Assembly (NCBI RefSeq): GCF_019417665.1
Contig: NZ_DXUU01000096.1
Coordinates: 1-5,332, forward strand
DNA: 5,332 nucleotides
Direction of reading: 5' to 3'
Origin: Ruminococcus sp.
Lineage (GTDB): Bacteria; Bacillota; Clostridia; Oscillospirales; Ruminococcaceae
Below, in pieces: positions 1-3,735 of the stretch (position 1 is the first letter of the stretch; each line of letters begins with the position of its first letter). A program made the translations under genes and the position numbers. A model generated the notes under the pieces. That model searched no databases. It was not told where the DNA came from and saw only the letters and a program-made list of their open reading frames with translations.

Positions 1-239
1 CGCAAATCATCGAAAAAAACACCACTCCTCCACCATTCCTTCCCCCTTTTTACTAGACCCCTCTCCTTTGAGTAAAAACGTGTCGGGATATTTTAAGACC
101 GCTAAAAAATCATACTTTTGGTTTGTTTAGGCTTGTTTTGTTCGAAAAAACGAACTCAGAGAACAATAAATGAGACTACGAACTGAGCGACCGGGTGACC
201 TAATTTATCAAAGCCATACGTAATTGGTGAATATAAGGC

Positions 240-485
240 GTGATACAATATGCTGCAGAAGATCGTTTTATACATAATAAAGTGTATAATGAGTGCCAAA
301 AGTCCGAATATCCAAACACTATCGAAAGAGTGGAAAGAACCGTTGTTTCGATAGCTAAATACCTGTGCACCAAAACAAAATATGATAGACTAACGGCGGG
401 TTTGAAATCATACATTTCAATCTGCCGTTTTCTTTTTTTATGCCGCTTAACTTGCCAAAAAAGTCCCACCGCCGAATTGTTCTGA
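240..485 (+). CDS. Doubtful small open frame, possibly a decayed gene
   Basis: An open frame of 81 codons starts at a GTG, with GGTGA (226-230) nine bases upstream as a mediocre ribosome binding site. I do not recognise the product. The first 55 or so residues are hydrophilic and look protein-like (for example the stretch NTIERVERTVVSIAKYLC). However, the frame then runs straight through a strong intrinsic terminator (391-440), and its last 25 residues are translated terminator hairpin, T-tract and downstream sequence. That makes the annotated end biologically unlikely. It may be a truncated or frameshifted remnant, or the stretch may be a structured non-coding RNA. Confidence 0.2.
   Translation: MIQYAAEDRFIHNKVYNECQKSEYPNTIERVERTVVSIAKYLCTKTKYDRLTAGLKSYISICRFLFLCRLTCQKSPTAELF
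268..289 (+). repeat. 7-bp inverted repeat, small hairpin
   Basis: TTATACA (268-274) and TGTATAA (283-289) are perfect reverse complements around an 8-base loop. This is the first of three consecutive potential hairpins that lead up to the terminator at 391-440. The right arm also contains TATAAT (285-290), but no -35 box is found at a usable distance, so I do not call it a promoter. Confidence 0.4.
319..354 (+). repeat. 9-bp perfect inverted repeat with 18-base loop
   Basis: CTATCGAAA (319-327) and TTTCGATAG (346-354) are perfect reverse complements separated by 18 bases. It could be an RNA hairpin within a short transcript ending at the 391-440 terminator, or a protein-binding dyad. Nothing in the sequence decides between these. 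Confidence 0.5.
391..440 (+). terminator. Strong rightward intrinsic terminator
   Basis: AACGGC (392-397) pairs with GCCGTT (424-429). The stem continues inward through GGG opposite TCT (one G-C and two G-T pairs), TT with AA, one bulged T, and GAAA with TTTC, closing on a 7-base loop (408-414). The 3' side runs directly into TTTTC and then seven T (433-439). There is no matching A-tract on the left, so it works rightward only. It is well formed, yet no confident gene lies just upstream, which suggests a short RNA or a degraded gene at about 240-390. Confidence 0.85.
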
Positions 486-537
486 CCATGAATGCGTTAT
501 TTTCAAGTACATAAAGAACTATATCATTTCATTCGCC

Positions 538-556
538 GCACAGTGCGATGCTGTGC
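538..556. repeat. Small dyad GCACAG/CTGTGC
   Basis: GCACAG (538-543) and CTGTGC (551-556) are perfect reverse complements around a 7-base loop. There is no T-tract, so it is not a terminator. Its role is unknown. Confidence 0.35.
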
Positions 557-604
557 AGACATTGCAGCTTCTTGTCAGATACCGATTCACTTATAGTTGA
601 TAAT

Positions 605-654
605 CCTGCATCAGATGATCAATCAATATAAAAATGCAGGTAATATAAATTACC
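605..654. repeat. Two adjoining dyads upstream of the integrase
   Basis: CCTGCAT (605-611) is repeated inverted as ATGCAGG (634-640). Overlapping its right end is a compact palindrome, GGTAAT (639-644), four bases, ATTACC (649-654). The second has the size and symmetry of a dimeric regulator's operator and lies about 120 bp ahead of the integrase start, so it may control the recombinase. This is inference from symmetry and position only. Confidence 0.35.
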
Positions 655-771
655 AGCTATTGAAGCATTGGAGAGACGAAAAATTATTCCATTCACTTCG
701 ATGTCAAAAAATAATGTAAAATAGGTTGGATATTATTAAATTCAAAAAGAACAAACGGAGGAAAATATTAT

Positions 772-1614
772 ATGGATAATAAAGAGATCACGCAAAATAC
801 ATTAGATGCCTTTGAAAGGTATCTGCGGGAAGATGAAAAAAGTAAAGCCACGATTGAGAAGTATCTCAGAGACGTCCGGCATTTTATGGAATATGCTAAT
901 GGCAAAAAAATTGATAAATTGCTGACAATGGAATACAAATCAAAACTTCAAGAGGACTATGCTGTCGCAAGCGCCAATTCCATGCTTGCATCCCTAAATT
1001 CTTTTCTGCGATTTGTTAGTTTAGAAAGTTGCTGTGTCAAACAGTTCAAGGTACAACAAAAAATCTATTGCTCGGAAGAAAAAGAATTGTCCCGTGAGGA
1101 ATATTTTCGCTTGATCCATGCGGCAAAGGAAACAGGAAGCGAACGGCTCAGTCTGCTGATCGAAACCATTTGCGCAACCGGCATCCGTGTAAGCGAGCTG
1201 CAGTATATCACCATTGAAGCTGTCAGACACGGCGAGGCAGCCGTACGCTGCAAAGGGAAAACACGAACGATCTTTATCCCAAACCGACTGCAAAAGAAGC
1301 TAATTCGATATATCCGGGAACAAAACATAATAACCGGCGCTGTCTTTATTACGAGAACAGGTAAGCCGATGAACCGGTGTAATATTTGGAAAGAGATGAA
1401 AGCACTCTGCGAAAGAGCAGGCGTAGCGTCTGGAAAGGTATTTCCGCACAATCTGCGGCATTTGTTTGCCCGAACCTTTTATGGGATTGAAAAAGATATA
1501 GTAAAACTGGCGGATATTTTAGGGCACAGCAGCATCAACACCACACGCATCTATATCGTGACTACAGGTGAAGAGCATCGGCGTAAAATCGACGGCATGC
1601 GGCTTATATCATAA
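772..1614 (+). CDS. Tyrosine recombinase (XerC/D-like integrase), probable DNA invertase
   Basis: A 280-residue site-specific recombinase, cytoplasmic and DNA-binding. Residues 7-90 form the helical core-binding (SAM-like) domain, with a TIEKYLRDVRHF stretch; residues 105-275 are the catalytic domain. The active-site set is complete: Arg139 in ATGIRVSEL, a beta-hairpin lysine (K161 or K163 in CKGKTR), His226 and Arg229 in HNLRH, His252 in LGHSS, and the nucleophile Tyr261 in TTRIYI. The start follows GGAGG (757-761), ten bases upstream. Length is normal for a single-gene invertase or integrase, and there is no sign of truncation. No excisionase, relaxase or phage gene accompanies it. Immediately downstream lie two inverted 21-bp arms around a promoter, so I infer that it inverts that promoter rather than integrating an element. 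Family assignment is firm; the substrate assignment is inference. Confidence 0.93.
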   Translation: MDNKEITQNTLDAFERYLREDEKSKATIEKYLRDVRHFMEYANGKKIDKLLTMEYKSKLQEDYAVASANSMLASLNSFLRFVSLESCCVKQFKVQQKIYCSEEKELSREEYFRLIHAAKETGSERLSLLIETICATGIRVSELQYITIEAVRHGEAAVRCKGKTRTIFIPNRLQKKLIRYIREQNIITGAVFITRTGKPMNRCNIWKEMKALCERAGVASGKVFPHNLRHLFARTFYGIEKDIVKLADILGHSSINTTRIYIVTTGEEHRRKIDGMRLIS

Positions 1615-1618
1615 ACAT

Positions 1619-1644
1619 AAAAAAGCCGATATACATGATATCGG
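1619..1644 (-). terminator. Leftward intrinsic terminator behind the integrase
   Basis: CCGATAT (1626-1632) and ATATCGG (1638-1644) form a perfect 7-bp stem with a 5-base loop. On the minus strand the hairpin is followed at once by one C and then T6 (complement of A 1619-1624). On the + strand no T-tract follows, so termination should be leftward. It stands between the minus-strand promoter at 1723-1751 and the integrase 3' end, and would limit antisense transcription into the integrase. The stem is short, so efficiency may be partial. Confidence 0.6.
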
Positions 1645-1646
1645 GA

Positions 1647-1667
1647 ACAAAATTATAGTTATGTTGT
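1647..1667 (+). repeat. Left inverted-repeat arm, probable recombination site
   Basis: It shares 20 of 21 bases with the reverse complement of 1927-1947. The uninterrupted match is 17 bp, AATTATAGTTATGTTGT (1651-1667); the single mismatch is at 1650. Read as a crossover site it has half-sites ACAAAA and TTATGT around the 6-bp centre TTATAG (1653-1658). Confidence 0.85.
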
Positions 1668-1722
1668 TCTTCCATCTGCCCATCTACAAACTGTGCAAAC
1701 TCACAGAATATAAGCATGCCAT

Positions 1723-1751
1723 ATTATAAGAAAAAATATTGTAAATGTCAA
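1723..1751 (-). promoter_or_regulatory. Consensus housekeeping promoter inside the invertible segment
   Basis: On the minus strand, TTGACA (complement of 1746-1751) is followed by exactly 17 bases and TATAAT (complement of 1723-1728). Both hexamers match the sigma-70/sigma-A consensus perfectly. Transcription should start near 1716 and run left. As sequenced it faces the terminator at 1619-1644 and not the operon; after inversion it would face the TetR gene. Confidence 0.9.
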
Positions 1752-1811
1752 TGTACACTTTCAATATCCACAGTGTTCCGAAAAAGTTCATATTTTCAGG
1801 GCAACAGAAGA

Positions 1812-1858
1812 AAGCTCTTTCATTCAATTTTTTCAAAAAAATTGAGTGGGCTTATTTT
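1812..1858 (+). other. Long AT-rich hairpin inside the invertible segment, possible weak terminator
   Basis: CAATTTTTT (1825-1833) pairs with AAAAAATTG (1836-1844) across a 2-base loop. The stem extends outward through 1821-1824 with 1845-1848 (one G-T pair), and after a small bulge AAGC (1812-1815) pairs with GCTT (1850-1853). The right side runs into ATTTT (1854-1858). In the present orientation it could reduce rightward read-through into the operon; after inversion it would lie upstream of the promoter and out of the way. The stem is mostly A-T, so termination is uncertain. Confidence 0.45.
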
Positions 1859-1864
1859 ACTATG

Positions 1865-1905
1865 CTCAAATATCCGTATGTAGATCTGTATGTAGTTTAT
1901 TTGAG
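1865..1905. repeat. 8-bp inverted repeat enclosing two direct repeats
   Basis: CTCAAATA (1865-1872) and TATTTGAG (1898-1905) are perfect reverse complements. Between them GTATGTAG occurs twice (1876-1883 and 1888-1895) with a 12-bp period, roughly one helical turn. The set sits 22 bp inside the right recombination arm and may be an accessory protein site for inversion or regulation. This is inference. Confidence 0.4.
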
Positions 1906-1926
1906 TAACAATTTCTAAATAAAATT

Positions 1927-1947
1927 ACAACATAACTATAATTATGT
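1927..1947 (-). repeat. Right inverted-repeat arm, probable recombination site
   Basis: Inverted partner of 1647-1667. It contains the near-palindrome ACATAA (1930-1935), CTATAA (1936-1941), TTATGT (1942-1947): perfect 6-bp half-sites around an asymmetric 6-bp centre. The asymmetry, with the centres of the two arms in opposite orientation, predicts inversion and not deletion. It ends 19 bp before the TetR start codon. It also contains TATAAT (1937-1942), but no good -35 box lies upstream of it in the present orientation. Confidence 0.85.
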
Positions 1948-1966
1948 AGAAAAGGGAGATGGATCA

Positions 1967-2590
1967 GTGTTGCAGGAGGAGAAAAAAAGGAAGGATATTC
2001 TATTGGACACCACAATGAGAGTAGTCGCTGATGTTGGACTACCCGCTTTTGCTATGAAGCAGGTAACGCAGGCAGCTAAAACATCGGATAATCTTATCTA
2101 CTGTCATTATGGAACAAGGGAAAATCTGCTTCTACAGTGTTATCTTCATGTGGACGGACTGATCTATGAGATGTTTGAGAAAGAAAACTTCCAAGAGACC
2201 AAGTCTCCGGAGAAATTCTGCGAAAATATGCATAAGCTTTGGCTGCGATATTTCCGTTTTATGGTGAAGAACGATTACAAAACGCTGTACTACTATGAGT
2301 ATCGGGAATCAAAGTCATTTGCAGCTATGCAGGACAAAATCGAGAAACGGATTCCAAACTGCGTGGAAACCCTAACGAAAGACTTCGGAGTACACTCAGA
2401 GGGAAGTGAAATCAGCAGCGAATATTTTTGGATGTACATGCTGGATCTTTCCGGCGTATTTGCAAAGAAGGTTATTCGCGGGGAACTGAAGAAAAACAAA
2501 GATACATATGAAATGATATGGCGGTTGTTATGGAACGGAGTGTCTTTCCCACTGATGAAAGGAAAGTTAGATGCGGAGACGGTGAAATAG
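1967..2590 (+). CDS. TetR/AcrR-family transcriptional regulator
   Basis: A 207-residue regulator, of normal length for the family. Residues 8-57 form the TetR-type N-terminal DNA-binding domain: helix 1 RKDILLDTTMRVVADVG, the helix-turn-helix at about 28-48, and the family signature IYCHYGTRENLL (44-55). The remainder, all-helical and rich in aromatic residues (ending WNGVSFPLMKG), is the ligand-binding and dimerisation part; its ligand cannot be inferred. The GTG start is chosen because GGGAG (1954-1958) lies eight bases upstream; the ATG seven bases earlier opens a frame of only 19 codons. It is the first gene of the operon and its leader contains the right inversion arm, so its expression should depend on promoter orientation. 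It might repress the operon or the recombinase. No separate operator is evident, although the near-palindromic arms themselves could serve as one. Confidence 0.88.
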   Translation: MLQEEKKRKDILLDTTMRVVADVGLPAFAMKQVTQAAKTSDNLIYCHYGTRENLLLQCYLHVDGLIYEMFEKENFQETKSPEKFCENMHKLWLRYFRFMVKNDYKTLYYYEYRESKSFAAMQDKIEKRIPNCVETLTKDFGVHSEGSEISSEYFWMYMLDLSGVFAKKVIRGELKKNKDTYEMIWRLLWNGVSFPLMKGKLDAETVK

Positions 2591-2607
2591 AGCATGAGGA
2601 CAAAGAC

Positions 2608-3057
2608 ATGACAGAAAAAGAACTGAAAAAATTAAGCCGCACAGATTTACTTTCAATGTTACTGAAGAAGACCAGGGAAAACGAGAAGCTGCAAGCAGAA
2701 ATCGAGGCATTGGAAGAGAAGCTGTCCGCCCGCATGATAACGATCAATAATGCAGGCTCTCTTGCGGAGGCATGCTTGCAACTGAACGGTGTTTTCGAGG
2801 CGGCGCAGGCTGCAGCAGCCCAATATTTGGAGAACATTCAGGCGCTGAACGAACGGCAGGAAAATATCTGTGCAAAGATGCAGGCGGAAACGGAAGAAAA
2901 ATGCAAGCGTATGGAAAGTGACACGGCGAGAAAATGCCGCAGGATGGAAGAGGAGGCGCAGAAGCAGTGCGAAGAAAGGTTAAGTCAGGCACAGCAGCGA
3001 GTAGCCCTATGCTTGGGCGAGGTATCCAATAAAATGGAAGAGTTTAGAAAGCTTTAA
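2608..3057 (+). CDS. Small coiled-coil protein with 11-residue cysteine repeats
   Basis: A 149-residue hydrophilic protein with no signal peptide or membrane segment, so presumably cytoplasmic. The start MTEKELKKLSRTDLLSMLL follows GAGGA (2596-2600) by seven bases and leaves a 17-base gap after the TetR stop. Residues 14-41 look like a heptad coiled coil, 47-77 are an alanine-rich helix (GSLAEACLQLNGVFEAAQ), and 82-130 form a charged helix. In the last part Cys88, Cys99, Cys110 and Cys121 are spaced exactly 11 apart with KCKRMES/KCRRMEE style units, a hendecad pattern that sets the cysteines along one face. I recall similar small proteins beside signal peptidase and surface-protein genes in Clostridia, but I know of no assigned function. 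Position in the operon suggests a scaffold or partner for export or surface assembly; this is inference. Confidence 0.85.
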   Translation: MTEKELKKLSRTDLLSMLLKKTRENEKLQAEIEALEEKLSARMITINNAGSLAEACLQLNGVFEAAQAAAAQYLENIQALNERQENICAKMQAETEEKCKRMESDTARKCRRMEEEAQKQCEERLSQAQQRVALCLGEVSNKMEEFRKL

Positions 3058-3092
3058 TCGAGGCTTTTGAATGAACCCGGATAGGAGTGAAT

Positions 3093-3677
3093 ATGCGGCG
3101 CAAACAGTTTATGGAAATGCCATCCTCTGAAGAATTGGAGAAGGAATTAAACCGTGTGAAATACAAACGCCGGTACCACGTTGTCCTGCGCAGTACGGTG
3201 TATACGCTGATCACAGTTGCCGCCATAGCGGTTTTGGTAGCGACCCTGTGGATGCCGGTGTTGCAGATTTACGGTGGCTCCATGACGCCGACGCTCAGCG
3301 ACGGAAACATTGTCGTATCGGTCAAGTCCGGCGACTTCCAAAGCGGAGATATTATCGCTTTCTATTATAATAACAAAATCCTCATCAAGCGCGTCATTGC
3401 CGAACCGGGCGACTGGGTGAATATAGAGGAAGACGGCACAGTGTATGTGAATAACGAAAGGCTGGAGGAGCCATATCTTACGGAAAAAGCGCTTGGTGAG
3501 TGCGACATAGAAATGCCATATCAGGTACCGGAGTCCCGTCTGTTCGTCATGGGAGATCACCGCAGCGTATCAGTGGATTCCCGCAGTACGGCGGTGGGCT
3601 GCGTTGCAGAGGAGCAGATTGTTGGCAGGATCCTGTTTTGCGTATGGCCGTTGAAGGAATTCGGAAGGATCGAATAA
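3093..3677 (+). CDS. lepB: Type I signal peptidase
   Basis: A 194-residue membrane serine protease (S26 family) that cleaves signal peptides on the outer face of the membrane. It has a basic, cytoplasmic N-terminus (to about 32), one membrane segment (about 33-53) and an extracellular catalytic domain. Box B, YGGSMTPTL, carries the nucleophile Ser63; Box D, ILIKRVIAEPGD, carries the general base Lys99; Box E reads GDHRSVSVDSR (154-164), with His where GDNR is usual. The ATG at 3093 is chosen because AGGAG (3083-3087) ends five bases before it; a GTG at 3087 overlaps that site. It lies 35 bp after the coiled-coil gene and 58 bp before a large exported protein, an arrangement like the dedicated signal peptidases of Gram-positive pilus islands. 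Its likely main client is the downstream protein; this is inference. Confidence 0.93.
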   Translation: MRRKQFMEMPSSEELEKELNRVKYKRRYHVVLRSTVYTLITVAAIAVLVATLWMPVLQIYGGSMTPTLSDGNIVVSVKSGDFQSGDIIAFYYNNKILIKRVIAEPGDWVNIEEDGTVYVNNERLEEPYLTEKALGECDIEMPYQVPESRLFVMGDHRSVSVDSRSTAVGCVAEEQIVGRILFCVWPLKEFGRIE

Positions 3678-3735
3678 GGTTTATATGATTTTATTGGATT
3701 TAACATTTATATTTTCAGGAAGGAGAGTATAACGC

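Larger units (their letters stand above)
1..771. other. AT-rich non-coding stretch upstream of the integrase
   Basis: No convincing protein gene lies in these 771 bases. Positions 1-239 show only AT-rich sequence, a C-rich patch near 20-60 and a GTTCG-A6-CGAAC dyad (140-155) with no recognisable role. Positions 240-440 hold two inverted repeats and then a strong intrinsic terminator, so a short rightward transcript may end there. Positions 441-771 hold three more small dyads (538-556, 605-640, 639-654) and end in the integrase ribosome binding site. I found no promoter with good -35 and -10 boxes for the integrase; TTCACT (692-697) with TAAAAT (717-722) is the nearest pair, but the spacer is 19 and the match is weak. 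Confidence 0.6.
1647..1947. promoter_or_regulatory. Putative invertible promoter element (inverton), OFF orientation
   Basis: Two 21-bp inverted arms (1647-1667, 1927-1947) bound 259 bp (1668-1926). Inside is a consensus promoter on the minus strand. Inversion maps position x to 3594-x, which would put TTGACA at 1843-1848 and TATAAT at 1866-1871 on the + strand, with a start near 1878 and a leader of about 90 bases to the TetR GTG. In the present orientation only weak rightward matches exist (TTTTCA 1830-1835 with TATTTT 1853-1858, each 4 of 6). Invertible promoters flanked by inverted repeats beside a recombinase gene are an established class in gut bacteria; that this one flips is inferred from structure. 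Confidence 0.8.

Noticed and set aside
140..155. GTTCG-A6-CGAAC dyad as a LexA (SOS) box
   Set aside because: The Gram-positive LexA box has CGAAC on the left and GTTCG on the right with four bases between; here the arms are in the opposite order with six bases.
588..603. A third copy of the recombination arm upstream of the integrase
   Set aside because: Only TTATAGTT is shared with the arms; the flanking half-site sequences do not match, so chance is sufficient.
772..1614. Integrase of an integrated mobile element with att sites in the window
   Set aside because: No tRNA gene, attachment duplication or transfer gene is visible, whereas inverted arms next to the gene fit an invertase. The window is too short to exclude a wider element.
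1626..1644. Rightward terminator for the integrase
   Set aside because: The hairpin has no T-tract on its right side; the A6 on its left makes it a leftward terminator.
1716..1883. 55-codon open frame inside the invertible segment
   Set aside because: There is no ribosome binding site, the composition is improbable, and it overlaps the promoter and hairpin elements.
2518..3057. Longer start for the coiled-coil protein at the ATG at 2518
   Set aside because: It would overlap the TetR gene by 73 bases and lacks a good ribosome binding site. The ATG at 2608 has GAGGA seven bases upstream and begins the typical MTEKELKKLSR sequence.
3087..3677. GTG start at 3087 for the signal peptidase
   Set aside because: That GTG overlaps the AGGAG ribosome binding site itself; the ATG two codons later is correctly spaced.
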